From Maylandia zebra (Eukaryota > Chordata > Actinopteri > Cichliformes > Cichlidae), in assembly GCF_041146795.1 (NCBI RefSeq), contig NC_135172.1, positions 39,944,123 to 40,008,122 of the forward strand: 64,000 nucleotides of DNA, written 5' to 3'. Within the stretch, counting starts at the first letter, position 1. Each line of letters begins with the position of its first letter. The translations under genes and the position numbers were made by a program. The notes below the pieces were generated by a model. That model saw only the letters and a program-made list of their open reading frames with translations, ran no database searches and was not told the DNA's origin. Of the stretch, positions 1-15,100 are shown in pieces.

Positions 1-1133
1 GAAAGTGGCAGGATCCTGCACGACAGAAGATAAAACACTAAAAATAGAAACTTTAACAAAATAATTTAAATTAAGTTAAATATCTCAATAAGAGACAAAG
101 TGATGAAAATTATAAAATTCAAAAAGGTATAAAAAAAAAAATACACATGCCTGCTTATTTCCCCTTAAATGATGCCACATTTCTGGGTAGTGCCCATCAA
201 AAACTTAACAGCTTATTCTGCTATTGACTCGTGTTTTGAGTTTCTGGTACTCTAGATGCTGACAATCGGGTGCCTGATTGAAGCCTAATTGGCAGCAGCT
301 GTGAGGGGACAGTTGGTGTCTGCTCCAAGCCGGCCATGTTTGACTGATCTGGATAGGACCTGTGCCTTGAAGGGCAAATTCAAGCTGGTGGTCTGCAGAA
401 TCAGGTTGCAGAATTATTTAGAGTGAGCCCTAGTACCATCTCCAATATAACGGGGAATGGTATGAGAACGGTCATAGCGAAGCATTGCGACAATAAAGAA
501 AAGATCCACTGAACACATTTCTTTGCTTTTTATGCAGTTTATTTATTGTAGTGGTTTACACATTACAGGCTAAAAGCCTAACAGGCTAAAGAGACACAAA
601 TCTGCCCTCTTTGGTGACCTGTTGTGAACAAGTTAGGAAAGTTAAAAAAAAAAAAAAAAATTAAACATCAGTCTGAAAATTGATAGTTTTTCAAGTTTCA
701 GGCCAGCAGCATCAGCATGTTATTTTTCATATGTGAAAATGTATAACACTGTTTTAAACCACACGCTTGGTCATTTAAACACTAACCATAAACAAACACA
801 CTTGTACAGTCATACTTGCGTACTTTATTGAAGCACAGAAAGAAAATTTCATGTCACAACATTTTAACAGTTCTAAATTAAATTCTTGGCTCAAATAATC
901 TTGGTTTGTCCTTACGTCGGTATTAAATGATGAATTTGACTTCTGGTGCCTTCCTAGAAGCCTGATCTGTGCGTTTAAAAATATATGATGTTAAAAAAGA
1001 CGGCAAGAAGTTTAGAAGCGAGTATATCATGAGCTATTTCTGACTAATGAAAATTCTAATGAAACAGTTCTTCCTTATTTATTTATTTATGATCTGCTGG
1101 ATAATAATGATGCGTTTGATTTTGTTTTCCCAG
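1..1133. other. 5' stretch upstream of MATE gene 1 exon 2
   Basis: AT-rich non-coding DNA with no exon that I can recognise. If gene 1 is built like its two neighbours, this is its first intron, and the start-codon exon lies left of the window. Around 380-500 a short open stretch on the + strand resembles the N-terminal helix-turn-helix of a Tc1-like transposase (residues such as VAELF-VSPSTIS), so a small transposon relic is possible but weak. Confidence 0.4.
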
Positions 1134-4100
1134 CTCATTTCTCAGCTGATGGTCTACATGATCAGTACAGTCAGTATGGTGTTCTGTGGTCACATGGGGA
1201 GAACTGAGCTTGCAGGAGTGTCACTAGCAGCTGCGGTAAGGAGACGCACGTGAGGCGTACATCAGCTCTTTTCTGTCGCTGCCTTCTGTAAGTCTTCATT
1301 TGGATTCTGAACACATGCTTTTAAATGAATGTATCTATTTATTTGCAGGTGGTTAACGTCAGTGGTATTTCTGTTGGCACTGGTTTATCAGCAACTTGTG
1401 ATACCCTGATATCTCAGGTTGGGGCCTATGTTTTTTAAACAACTTAACAAGGAGATTGTGGTATCAAGTTTGTTTTCCTGAACTGTTACTTTGTCATGTG
1501 ATCAGTAAGTCTTTGTCTGAATGTTTCATGCAGACGTATGGGAGCGGTAACTTGAAGCGAGTCGGTGTGATTCTCCAGAGGGGAGTTCTGATTCTGCTGC
1601 TGGCCTGTTTCCCCTGCTGGGCCGTCCTCATCAACACTGAGCCCCTCTTACTCGCAGTGGAACAGAGTCCGGAGGTCGCCAGGTAAGTTCAACAGGAACA
1701 GCTAGAGCAGAATTAGACAAATTCATAATTATCATCTGTAAATGCACAATATATACTTTAAGTCAAAATCTGCACTACAGTAGAAGTAAATCAGATGTGG
1801 TAGATCAAAAGATTTGCGACATTAATGTGCAGCTGACAAATCTGCAGCAACTCTGCAGGTCTTGCATGTCAAAATGTCTGAGAAATGTTTCAAGCACCTT
1901 TTTGAATTTAGGCCATAAAGAATCAAATCAGTTTTGTAGGCAAAGAGCACTTGTAATCACACCTGCATTGTAGATATGTAGTTTTTTCACACATTGTGTT
2001 TGTCTCTCTGGCCTGAAGTCTCGCCCAGATGTATGTGAAAATCTTCATGCCTGCTCTCCCGGTGAGTTTGATGCATTCAGTTTTCCCTCATGATCCTGTG
2101 TGTGAACGCACAAGCTAATGGTGGAAGCTATCAGTAAAATCAGAGAATGTCTAAAAGGGAGAACACCCACTCTGAGCACTTCCTGTTTCGTAAGGGACAC
2201 TTGCGAAATCATCCAAAATGAACCGGGCCTTAGGGAGGTGAACCACAAAAATGGAACTCTATTTTTTTTAAATGAGCTGTCTCAACGATCCACACAAGAT
2301 TTGCCTTACTGTTGAACCCATGACATACATGAAACAAACGTAAAATAAAATATGTCAACAATATTAGTCAAACAGAACATAAGTTGCAGTTTACTGATCT
2401 TATATCACCTCCTTGATTGTATGTATCAGTTTTAAAATTTTAATAGCTATCCAATTAAAGTTTTTAAACACATTACAAAGTAACAATATACAAAGTTCTT
2501 AGAAACAATAGTTACAATCGGCAATCATACAAGAATCAACAGATGTGTTCAAAGACAAAAAAATGTTCAAACTTTTTGTCTGTTTTCTATCTCCAGGCTG
2601 CTTTTATGTACCAACTGCTTGGGAAGTATCTACAAAATCAGGTCCAGTATCCTAACATAAGACATGTATGACATTCATGACATGTAACAAAGTTAAGTTT
2701 AAATGGAAAACGTTTTGCTCTTCGTTACAGGGAATTATGTGGCCTCAGGTTATAACTGGAGCAATTGGAAATGTCTTCAATGTTGTCATCAACTACGTCT
2801 TCCTCTATCCCCTGGAGCTGGGTGTTGCGTGAGTTTTTTTTGTTTGTTTTTTGTTTTAATCACTTTTGAATGATAAGTGGTTAGAAGGGTGCAGATATGT
2901 GTCTTTAAGTGTTTCACGGGAATGGTGTGTTAAAACTTTAAAACAAAAACAAAAAAACAATTATTTAGTGATTTAGATTTTGAACCTAAGAGTCCATCAC
3001 ATAGTTCCAGTGGCACATCTGGACATTTCTTAGATTAGCAAAGACAGTGAAGTATAACTGTGCTCAAAACTGTAAACCTATTGATTCTGATAGATCCCTG
3101 ACTTTTACTCAGGTATACTTACAGTATAGAATCCTTCCAGTTGATCTAATCTGGCAAAACCATAAAATCATAAAAAAAAAAAATGTGCAGGAGAAGAAAA
3201 AACTCAAAGCAATTATGAAATGTTATTTTAAGACTGTCTAATTTAACTGCTTTTGTGGACGCTTTGTACATGTTTTAATCTTGATATTTTCCATTCATAC
3301 TGTGTCGTTATATTTCTTAATAAGTGCCTTCTTCTATTTTTGGTCACTTCTTCTGCTCATGGTACTACTGAAGTGGATCTGCAGCAGCCAATGCCATGTC
3401 ACAGTATTTGCTGGCTTTGTTCCTATGTGCTTACATCTGCTGGAAGGGTCTACACAAAGCCACATGGGGAGGTCAGTTTTCTTGACCACAGCGTGATCTT
3501 CGAGTGAATGTTTAAAAAGCTGGCCGTCTTTTAATGGTGTTTGTTTTGTTTTTTTCTTCAAACTTCTGCTGCAGGTTGGACGCTTGACTGTCTGCAAGAG
3601 TGGGGTCTCTTCATCAAGCTGGCTATTCCCAGTATGCTCATGATTTGCTTGTCCTGGTGGATATTTGAAATCGGAGGATTCCTGGCTGGTGTGATAAGTG
3701 AGGTTGAGCTGGGAGCTCAGTCCATAGCATACCAACTCTGCATTGTAGCTTATATGGTAACTTTTTTTCATTTTTACCTTTCCTGTTTTTGGAGAGACTA
3801 TTTCATCCATCCATTTATTTTCTATTGTTTTCATGAAACAGTGAAATTAATAACCTTAATAACCCCATTAATAACCTTTTAAATTAATCTTAGCTATAAA
3901 AATGCTTTAAAATATCTTAATAATCCTTCATAAGAACATATTTTATAAAAAGATTATAACAAAAAAATCTTTGTATAATCTATACTTGAGAAGAAGGACT
4001 TTGATCCCTTTAAGCATGACCACCATACAACTCTGTATTCCTGATGAATAAAGGACAATGAATGTGGGATTGTAAAATCAGTGACTGTTCACCTGCTGCA

Positions 4101-6915
4101 TGGTTTACTTCCAGTTTGTGCAGCACACTGCACATGCTCATCAATGCTCACCACTCCAAGGGAACATTGTTGGATTATATGCAATGCAGCGCTGCAGCCC
4201 AGGAAAACTACCAGCCTTATTGGCAGTTTCCTTCTGTTCTTCTAATGAAGTTGGCAGTAGTTGCTTTGGTTTCTTTGTGTGTTTCTTCATGTGTGTGTGT
4301 GTTTGTGTTGTCTTCATCCTAATGGCAGTTTTATTTGAGCTTGTGCAAGTTTACACTACAACAAATCAGACTGGCTCTAGCATCTCTTGTTGTTTTCGTC
4401 TGTTTCTAATCTTTGTGCTAAGATAACGAGCTTCTAGCTCTACTTTTGAACTTATCATACCAATGTGGTAGTGGTGCCATGTCCCTTTAAACTAACTTTA
4501 ATGAGATCATTTATTTTCATGAAATTCAATACTTCACATTATCACTGTGTAAATACATATCTTTTCACAGAGCCCACTGGGATTCTCTGTTGCTGCCAGT
4601 GTGAGAGTTGGAAATGCTCTTGGTGCAGGAAATCCAAAGCAGGCCGTGCTATCGTGCAAAGTCTCTATCATCTGTGCATGTAAGAAACGAGTAATCTTAA
4701 AAAGAAATAATTGAAAGCAAACGGCTGGTTACATGTGTTATCAACACGTATGCAAACAGTCCCTGAAAACACAGGTCGTGTCTTCACCTTCTCTCTTTGA
4801 AATTTCTACATGTGAGCTGTTCTCTCACGCTGTGCATTTTACTTTGTTTGTGCACCACAGTGGCAGTTGCCTGTTTGGTTGGGGCTTTCATCATCTCTAC
4901 CAAGAACGTCATTGGCTACATTTTCACCTCCGAGCAGTGAGTGCACTCACAGACACACACTCAGTTTTACTTTGTTGCAGACACGTGGATGTCTAGCTGA
5001 GTCTGTGATGTTACACAAGTCCATTCAGACTATTATACATTATCTGTGGTCATCGTCTTCATGTTGATGCACAACGGTGATCTGTGACTGTTTAATGTTT
5101 AGCAGGTAGGTCCCTTTAACAAATCCTTCAGTTTATAGTTAGTGTTCATCCTGTGAGGCACCCAGACCCAGACTTCAAATACAGTGATGTGAAAACGTTT
5201 TTGCCTCCTTCCTCATTTCCTATTCTTTTTGTATATTTGTCACACTTAAATATCTCAGCTCATCAAACAAATTTAAGTGGTAGACAAAGATAACACAAAC
5301 ACAAAATGCAGTTTCTAAATGATGGTGTTTATTAAGGGGGAAAAATCCAAACCTACATGGTACTAAGTGGAAAAATTAATTGCCCTCTCCTGTTATAGCA
5401 TAAATTAACTGTGGTGTATCACATCTTTGGTTTAATTCCTCTAGCAACACCCAGGCCTGATTACTCTCACACCTACTCTCAATCAAGAGATCACTTAAAT
5501 ACGACCTGCCTGACAAAGTGGCAGATATCATGCCGCGATCTAAGGAAATTCAGGAACAAATGAGAAACAAAGCAACTGAGATCTCTGTCTGAAATAGGCT
5601 ATGAAGCCATTTCTGAAGCTGTGGGACTCCAGAGAACCACAGTGAGAGCCCTTATACATAAATGGCAAAAACATGGCACATTGGTGAACCTTTCCAGGAG
5701 TGGCCGGCCAACCAAAATTATCCCAAGAGCCCAGCAAAAAGTGTGGTGGCACAAAACACTAAATCTTCCTAATGTGTGAAGCACGGTGGAGGTGCTATTA
5801 TGCTTCGAGGCTTGTTCTCTCGGGGGCCAGAGACCTTTTAAACAATTCCAACTTAATTAAAAGCAGATTTATAGGAGAATGTGACAGGGGTGAAGCATGA
5901 GCTGAATATTGTAAAGATGATGGCAAGATGATGACTGAAAGCATATAGGGGTTTTTGAAAATCCAAGTCAGAGTGCTGATTTTAACCCAACTGAAGCCAA
6001 TCCTGTGGCATTCCCCGAAAATGACTGTTTAATTATAACAATTATTTATAAACTGGGAGACTTGACACAGTAGCCATCCTTGCAATTGTGGAAATCCTAC
6101 AAGTGGTTCAAGTAAATGTCTGTAACTAGTTTTGAGATTCTTGCTCCAAAGGGAGATTCAACAATTTACTAAATGAAAGAGATCAGTTGCTTTTATGAGC
6201 AGTGTGAGTGGTTACTCGGTATATTCAATAAACACTCGAGACTGTCTATTTTTGGTTTTTTCAAATTGCCTTTATCATTAAGTACCTGGGCTCAACCATG
6301 AATAACTGGACCTTAGACGAAGATTGGACAATTTCAAGGAATCAAGGAAGGAAAACTAACACTTAATAATAAACTATATTGCCACTTTTTTAATTATGTT
6401 TAATGTTATGGTCTTACTAAATAATTAAGTCAAGCAGCTGAAGCACGCTCAATAAACTCCGCAGTGAGGAATAACAATGTCAGGTTCAAATGCAGTTTGA
6501 CTGCTGCAGTTGAACTTGTTCCTTTTATTGGTTTGCTGACTAGAGATAGATGTTACATTGAAAGCATGAATATCAATTTAAAGTATGTTTCTAAAAACCC
6601 TTTTAAAGGTCTTATTTCTATATCTTTATAGAGACATCATTCAGAGGGTTGCTGATGTCATGCTTATATTTGGATTCATGCACATCTGTGATGCCATTGC
6701 GGTGAGAAATCATGCAGAATAACCATTCACAAAGCACGTGAGACATCCGCATGACCAGTGTTTGATACTTGCAGGGCGTGGCTGCAGGTGTTCTTAGAGG
6801 TGTGGGGAAACAGCTGATTGGTGCTTTGTGTAATTTTGTTGCATTCTACTTCATTGGCTTCCCCATTGGTGTGTCCCTGATGTTCGCAGCAAACATGGGG
6901 ATTGTAGGTAAAACC

Positions 6916-6950
<35 letters not shown>

Positions 6951-7608
6951 CTGTCTCAGAGGATTTGTTTAGCAGCTTTCAGGAACTTTTTTTTTTTTTT
7001 TTTTTTTGATCGGTGACAGGACTTTGGACAGGACTTGTCATTTGCCTCTTACTTCAGATGATATTTTACGTCACTTTTTTGTGCAAACTTGATTGGAAAA
7101 AGGCTTCAGAAGATGTGAGTAGCTACATCAGTTGCTTTAAGTTTAAAGCTTTCTTATTTGAAGCTAAAATGTACAATCAGTGTCTTTGATGTCTGTGATC
7201 AGGCTCTTGTGAGAGCAGGGGTTCACATCACAAAGGAAAATGCAACAGCTGAGCTGGAACACTCAGGTAAGAACTAGTAATAAGAAACAGTCTTGCTTTG
7301 AGGCTCGCATGAACGTTTTGGGTTAATCTCAAATACTCTCTCTCTCTAACTGCCCCAAACCTCTAGATTCACATCAGAGTCAGGCCCAGGTCAGTGGAGC
7401 TGAGTCTGCGTGTTTGAGTGCTGAGGGAGGAAACACAGACCCAACTGTAGCCAGTTCAGGCAGTAGAGCCTTCACCACCACCACAGTGGGAGATGTTCTG
7501 TCTGTACCACAGTTGGCTGTATGGCGTGGTTTGGCATTAATAATCATGATCATCATCCTTCTTGCTGGAATAATCATCAGTCACTTTCTAATGAAGCTGT
7601 TAAAATGA
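1134..7608 (+). CDS. slc47a1-like: MATE family cation/H+ antiporter, gene 1 of 3 (5' exon outside window)
   Basis: Multidrug and toxin extrusion (SLC47A) protein, expected to exchange protons for organic cations at an apical plasma membrane. Fifteen exons are visible, all GT-AG: 1134-1235, 1349-1417, 1534-1682, 2019-2061, 2597-2641, 2731-2828, 3374-3471, 3575-3756, 4571-4679, 4861-4936, 6632-6701, 6775-6907, 7020-7114, 7203-7266 and 7367-7608 (stop). Together they encode 524 residues in one frame. Family motifs are clear: VFCGH (Cys63 of human MATE1), the [17 protein letters not shown] stretch, [12 protein letters not shown], and a C-terminal hydrophobic helix. The exon holding the start Met is missing and should lie further left. 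Odd: the helix that reads CMEWW in human MATE1 reads CLSWW here, so the Glu273 position is Ser, and the Glu300 position is Gln. The reading frame has no other defect, so it looks expressed, perhaps with altered transport. Confidence 0.93.
5182..6020 (+). mobile_element. Decayed Tc1/mariner-like element in gene 1 intron
   Basis: It begins with CAGTGATGTGAAAACG after a TA dinucleotide, the usual Tc1-type terminus. Around 5560-5745 the + strand reads as a transposase helix-turn-helix region (LQRTTVRALIHKW, then SGRPTKI). Scraps of the catalytic domain follow (KHGGGAIMLRG near 5780; a P-D-F-N-P-like stretch near 5970). Frameshifts and a large internal deletion make it inactive, and I could not find the right terminus. 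It accounts for most of the 1.7-kb intron between 4936 and 6632. Confidence 0.7.
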
Positions 7609-9177
7609 TGGATTTTTGAGTGTCATAGGGCTGCTCATCAGCTTGACCATACTGAGAATCTACTCCAGTCTTCAGCTCTGTGCAGCTTCCAGAAACTCTT
7701 TGATTTCCTGGTCTGCAGCCCTCTCATATTTTCTTTACTGCACACCAAAAGAGCGGATGCTAACGTCAGGCCAAATTCACATTTAGAATTTCTTGTATCA
7801 GGTATCAAAACCCAAAGACTGTATACAAAAGATGGATGATGCTTTCAGGTCTGAAATGTGATACCTAAAGTGTGATACCTAAAGTGTCTTACATGTGCAT
7901 TCTCTATAACAGACAGCAGCAAGCAATTCTTCTGCTTGTTCTGCTTGCCCCAGTAAACATTTTCTCACCTGTGGCTCTGTCACAGGTGTTACATCTTATT
8001 AAATACAACATCATGTTCACTTAGGAAATTATGGTCCCATTAGCATCGCAAAGGAAAAAGGCAGTTATGCACTTCACTGTATGAGTATACAGTCTCACTT
8101 GGTTTCTTAGTGAGTCACCACTCAATCCTTCTGTCAGTTTTCAAAACACGAAGATTGCAAAGGCTAAAATGTGAAGCTCTGAGTAACTTGTTTACTATCC
8201 AACAAGGGGCATCCAGTATCCAATTTTAGTATGCAGTCTATGAGGAAATCTGCTTCGTGAGTGAGTGAGTGAGTGAGTTTACTATTAATTGTAAGCAAAT
8301 GGAAAATGTGTATTTTCTGGGTGGAAACAAGGAACTTAAACGTCCACCAGTAACATTTTATGCCAGCATTTTTCACGAGAACAAACATTTCACTGCACAA
8401 TGTCTTCTTATATCTTCCTTTTGCTTCAAAAGACCATACTATGGACTTTTTTTTTAAAAATAGATGTATCAGAGAGATCTTTATTTTCATGATCGGTTTA
8501 GGCTTTAAACGAATAGATGAAGGTCTGTTTAGTCAGTGTTGAGACTTTGCTGAACAAATACATTTTTGAGTGATCTGCCATTCTTTTCTATTTCCTCTGT
8601 TGTTTTGATGTTTTTGAGTTCCTTCTGTTGGAAATCTGAAAATAAAGAGTTTACTGTTTAATAGTGAAGCATTAAACAATCACAAACTTGTAGCCATACT
8701 GGGTGGCTTTTAAGTGTGAGCGTGTATGAATAAATAACTCCTGAACAAAAAGAGGCTTTTCATGAAGCAAGCTTCAAAAAGTTGGCTTATGTAGGGAAAT
8801 TCCACATTAACAGCAGCTCCATAAAACCCATTTAGAAATGACTGTAGGTCATCAGTCTCATCTCTGGGACAAACAGAGGTCTCATCAATTCACAATAAAG
8901 AAACCTGATCCTGTTGATCAGTAGCAATGAGCTCAGCCACCCGTGGAAATGACTTCTGTCCCACTCAACCCCCCTCTTGGTTCAGTCATTTTCACCAGTT
9001 TCCAGATCATCTGTCATGAATGACCGTGTTCCCTTTCTGCATAATCACTGTTAAAAAGTAACTTGTTGCACAGACTGTCACGTAGTCAGGCCCAGACACA
9101 TTATGTATGATTTGCATTTTGAGCTCTGTTTCATAACTATGACCATTTGTTGGAAATGTCATTTAAACATATACCAT
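7609..9177 (+). other. Gene 1 3' UTR and duplicated downstream flank
   Basis: Non-coding. The transcript probably runs to shortly after the AATAAA at 8641. The sequence from about 8620 to 9170 (for example ATGACTTCTGTCCCACTCA near 8949) recurs in diverged form at 25,030-25,330 and 28,400-28,950. It therefore belonged to the ancestral duplicated MATE unit. A short GTGA/GAGT tandem repeat sits near 8256-8280. Confidence 0.6.
8641..8646 (+). promoter_or_regulatory. Poly(A) signal, MATE gene 1
   Basis: AATAAA about 1 kb past the gene 1 stop codon. The same AATAAAGAGT string occurs in the paralogous flank near 28,421, which supports it as the conserved cleavage signal of the ancestral gene. Confidence 0.6.
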
Positions 9178-9425
9178 GCAGTGAAAAATTTCCCCCTTCC
9201 TGAGATCTTTTTCTTTTAATTTTTGCATATGTAAAAGGTTTAGGATTATCAAACAAATTTTAATATTGACAAAGCTCATCCAAGTAAGTACAAACTACAG
9301 TTTTTAGAAGATCTTATTTATTAAGGTGAAAAACAACTTTCCAAATATACATGGTCCTATGTCAAAAAGCGACTTTCCCCCTTTGCTAAATCATGAATTA
9401 AGTGTGACTAACTGCATTTTTTTTT
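9178..9425 (+). mobile_element. Terminal fragment of a Tc1-like element
   Basis: About 250 bases align by eye with the left end of the element at 5182: the run from CAGTGAAAAATTTCCCCCTTCC through ATCAAACAAATTT to ACATGGTCCTATGT has the same order of words. No transposase code remains. It is a second, more diverged and truncated copy of the same family. Confidence 0.6.
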
Positions 9426-11143
<1,718 letters not shown>

Positions 11144-11161
11144 GTGTCTGGCCCCTCCTCA
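11144..11161 (+). promoter_or_regulatory. Conserved GC-box-like promoter element, MATE gene 2
   Basis: GTGTCTGGCCCCTCCTCA lies 115 bases before the start codon. The identical 18-mer lies 100 bases before the gene 3 start codon (30,133-30,150), although the surrounding sequence has diverged. The GCCCCTCC core resembles Sp1/KLF sites, and mammalian MATE1 promoters are known to be TATA-less and Sp1-dependent. I see no TATA box nearby. The role is inferred from conservation only. Confidence 0.45.
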
Positions 11162-11275
11162 TCGTGATCCCGTTATCAAAACATCAGCCTCTACTAGATA
11201 CAGTAGCTGCTGAGAGCGAAGCAGTGACAGAAAGCAGTCCGGCTGTTTGCAGAGAACACTTGGATCTGTTCAATT

Positions 11276-12096
11276 ATGGACGCTTCGGTAAAAACAGCAG
11301 GAAAATGCACAGAGGCAGCGAGGGGGGATTTAAAGGAAGGTGAAGTGGCACAGAGCTCCCGCGGCTGTTGCCAGAAATGTGTCCCTGGATTCATTCCGAC
11401 AGTTTACCGCAATGAGCTTGTGCAACTTTTCAAACTAGCGGGACCAGTGGTAAGACTGTGTGGACACAACTGAATAGCTATATTTAACTGTAGTGGTGTT
11501 TTTATTCGGACATTATTTGGCATCCCTGTTTGTCGCTCTCTGTGTGATGTTACTGACAGGAAGAGCTGATTTACTACAGACGTTGTGCCATGTGTCAGTA
11601 AACTTGGGACTCGTTATTAAGACTGTGTTATATCTCGTCCCGTTTGTTTAAACTAAACAAACCCGGGACTGTAGGATCGAGCTGTTTATATCTGTTTAGT
11701 TGCTTAGACAGGTTTGTGTTAGGTTTTGTATTGTTGGTTGTCATTTATGCTTAGAAATATTTAACCATGTATGCTTAGAGGTGTATAATTAATTGTGTAG
11801 TGATAGGTTGTGTGATCTTTAACAGGCTGCAGAGGCTTGGTGTGTATTCCACACTAGAATGCACACCCACATCCTGGGAGCACGAGAGAGGTCGTACCTT
11901 CTCTTATTGTTTTATGGTAGGATTAACGTAGCTACGTCTGTTCTAGTCTAAGTGCTTTTTGTTTAGATGAGCTGCAGGAGTTCCTCACCGTGTTATCTAG
12001 GGTGAACCATCTAGGGTGAGGGGGGGGCTACCCTCTTCCCGTGTCAAGGATGTTTGCCTTTGTGCTTTCATGTATATGACCCTTTGATCAGCAGTA

Positions 12097-12158
<62 letters not shown>

Positions 12159-15100
12159 CTTTGTTCACATGTATACCTATGTAAGATGCTATATGTTAAT
12201 GACCCTATGCATATTCATGTAACCACAATAAAAGGAGTGCTATGGGGAGCCTGGCTGAGAGTCTGATGGAGGTCAAGTGGTGGGACGACACTTGGCTCTA
12301 GGCAGGTCTCCCTCATGCATGAGTAAACCAGAGAACTTTGGTGCCTTGTGTCTTGCTTTGCTGTGTAATTATATTGTCTTCAACGTTCCAGCGAATAGGT
12401 TCAAGCTACAAACCTATCAGTTTGGCATCATGTTTATTTAATTTTAGATGCATTAATTGTGTTTTTATGGCTTATTTGGATTATATGTCAAATTAGTCCA
12501 GATTTTGCTTAAAGCTCAACAACATACATTTGCTTCAATATTTCTTAAATGTTTAACATCCTTAAGTTACTAAATGTTTTAACCATATTCATTACTTATT
12601 TATTTTTCCTTTAAATGTATTTCTAAATACAACACAGAGTCAGGATCTCCTCTTCTGTACTTCAGGTCATTTCCCAGTTCATGATTTTCATGATCGGTTT
12701 TGTCAGCACGGTGTTCTGTGGTCACCTGGGGAAAACTGAACTTGCAGCTGTAGCATTATCAATTGCGGTGAGCAGACATTTCAGTGCCTTTGTTGTTGAA
12801 CTGTAAATATGCATCATTTTTTACCCCACTTTATGCATGTTGTGTTTCGTTTGCAGGTAGTTAACGTCACTGGTATTTCCATTGGCACCGGTTTGTCATT
12901 AACTTGTGATACCCTCATATCTCAGGTAGGGTCCTCACCAGAGCTTTCACTTTATTTGTGTAACCAAGACAAACACAAGCAGCACAGCTGGGTTCCCAGG
13001 TTCTCCTGGAATGCCCTTTTAAACATCTCAACACTGAGCTTTTGTGTGGAGTTATTTTTCTATGATCAGTCATACCCTTGTTCTTTGGTGGGATTCTGTG
13101 TTTTCCAACTTTTCTCACCCGAGCGTCTGTCTACCTGTTTCACGCAGACGTATGGGAGCGGTAACTTGAAGCGTGTGGGTGTGATTCTCCAGAGGGGAGT
13201 TCTGATTCTGCTGCTGGCCTGTTTCCCTTGTTGGGCCATCCTCATCAACACTGAGCCTCTCCTACTTGCTGTCAAACAGAGTCCAGAGGTCGCCAGGTGA
13301 GCCGTTATTAACCAGCAATAACAGACGCATGGATGTTGTGACACTGCTGAGCATGTGTCTGTCTCACTCTTAAAGAAACACAAATTATGCAAAATGCCAA
13401 GCACTATTAGTTTGTGCAAAACAATGCAGTAATCTAAAAGCACATTATACCTGCAGTGGCAGTGAACAGTTAACTGAGCACTGGAAAATTCAGACGTTTT
13501 CCTGAACAAAGATTTTAGCTAAAGCCAAAAAGAAAAAGAACTGTGGTACCAGCTGTGTAAAAATATTTTTAAACCAGTTTTGTTCATTTGTTGAAGTATC
13601 ATAGACTAGAAATGTCTGTTTAACTGCTAAATCCTCCACTTTCTTCACCACCGTTGTTCAGTTTTTAATCTGAACTGTCAGTGTGCTGGTTCTTACTGTT
13701 TACTGTTCACTGACTTTTTTCTAAACATAACACAAATATGTGAATTCAGTAATGCAAAGGCATGAATTTTTCATTCAGGAGAACAAATTATGACCTCTTC
13801 ACACAGATTATGGAAATATTTAACTTTGTACTTGCAGGGCTTTAAAATTAAACTCAGGAAAACAGCAATTTGCATGTCAGCTGTTAAAGTCACTCAGCTT
13901 TCTATGCAAGTGAGTTTAGGGTTCATCATTACTAACCTGTGAGGAATAACTGGTTAGATTTGTGTGCTGGTTTACAGCCCAGCAGCGTCTCAGACTACAT
14001 GCTATGTTAACATGCCAGTGACATGTCTCGACTTTTGGGTAAAGTTGCAAAAAACGTAATTGACATCACGAGACCTGAGATGCATTTTCAGTTTGTCTAA
14101 ACTATTTGGGATTAGTTGGATCTGATAAGTTCAAAAATGAAGCATCATCATTGGTCACACAGGGTTTATTTTACAGCATAACACAATGAAGTCACTGTTG
14201 TTTACCAAAGTAGGAAACAGTAATGTGCAGAATGAAGTAAAAGAACAAGAAAAATACAATGTGCCCATAATTTATGTGCAGTCACCATCAACAGTGTTGC
14301 AGGCTTACTTTGTCTTTTCATTTCCACATGAAGCCTTTCCCAGCTCTATGTGAAGATCTTCATGCCTGCTCTGCCGGTGAGTTTGATTTGACAGAGTTTT
14401 GAAAGGTGTTAAATAACCAATTTCAGCACAGCTAAAAGATCTGTTAGATCTCTGTTCCAGATGCAAAGTTCTTAACAGTTTAATAGATTTACACATGGTT
14501 AGGTTTGTGCGGTCTTTCATGTTTGACGCCTGCTGATCTTGGTTGATGACGACTTTTTCTCCAGAAGCAGCTTAACGTTTTAGGTTGTTATTACAATGTA
14601 TTAACATCAAACACTCATTATTCCCAGAGGATTCAGTTCAAGCCATCCGTAAATTTTCTTCCACTTGTTCAAATCAGGGTTGCAGGGGCACTGGAACCTA
14701 TCCCAGCTGTCACAGGTCTAGAGGCAGGGTACAACCTGCACAGTGTATAGCAGGGCTAATGAAGAGACACGAACCATTCACGAACACATTTATATCTCCA
14801 GCCAATTTAAAAATCACCAGTTAACCTAATATGCATGTCTCTGGACTGTGGGAGGAAGCTGGAATTCCCAAAGAGGACCCACAGGCACAGGGACAACATA
14901 CAAGCCTTGCCTAGATTCAAAGGACCTTAGCTAACTGTCCAAATTCTTAGCTCAGTTCATTTTTTTAGCAGCTCCAATTCACAACAGTCACATTAAGGCA
15001 CTTATATTGCAGAAAATCAGAAAGCAATCCCACAAACTCTGGGACAGAGTAGACAAGGGTTAATGACATTCAGTGGAGGCATATAAATGCAATGAATCTG

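Noticed and set aside
3334..3834. 166-codon frame on the - strand
   Set aside because: Antisense shadow of MATE gene 1 exons 8 and 9; the + strand exons have family homology and correct splice sites.
12809..13300. 163-codon single-exon gene
   Set aside because: It is exon 3, intron 3 and exon 4 of MATE gene 2 read through; homology is limited to the two exons. The identical frame in gene 3 is explained the same way. Intron retention is kept as a finding instead.
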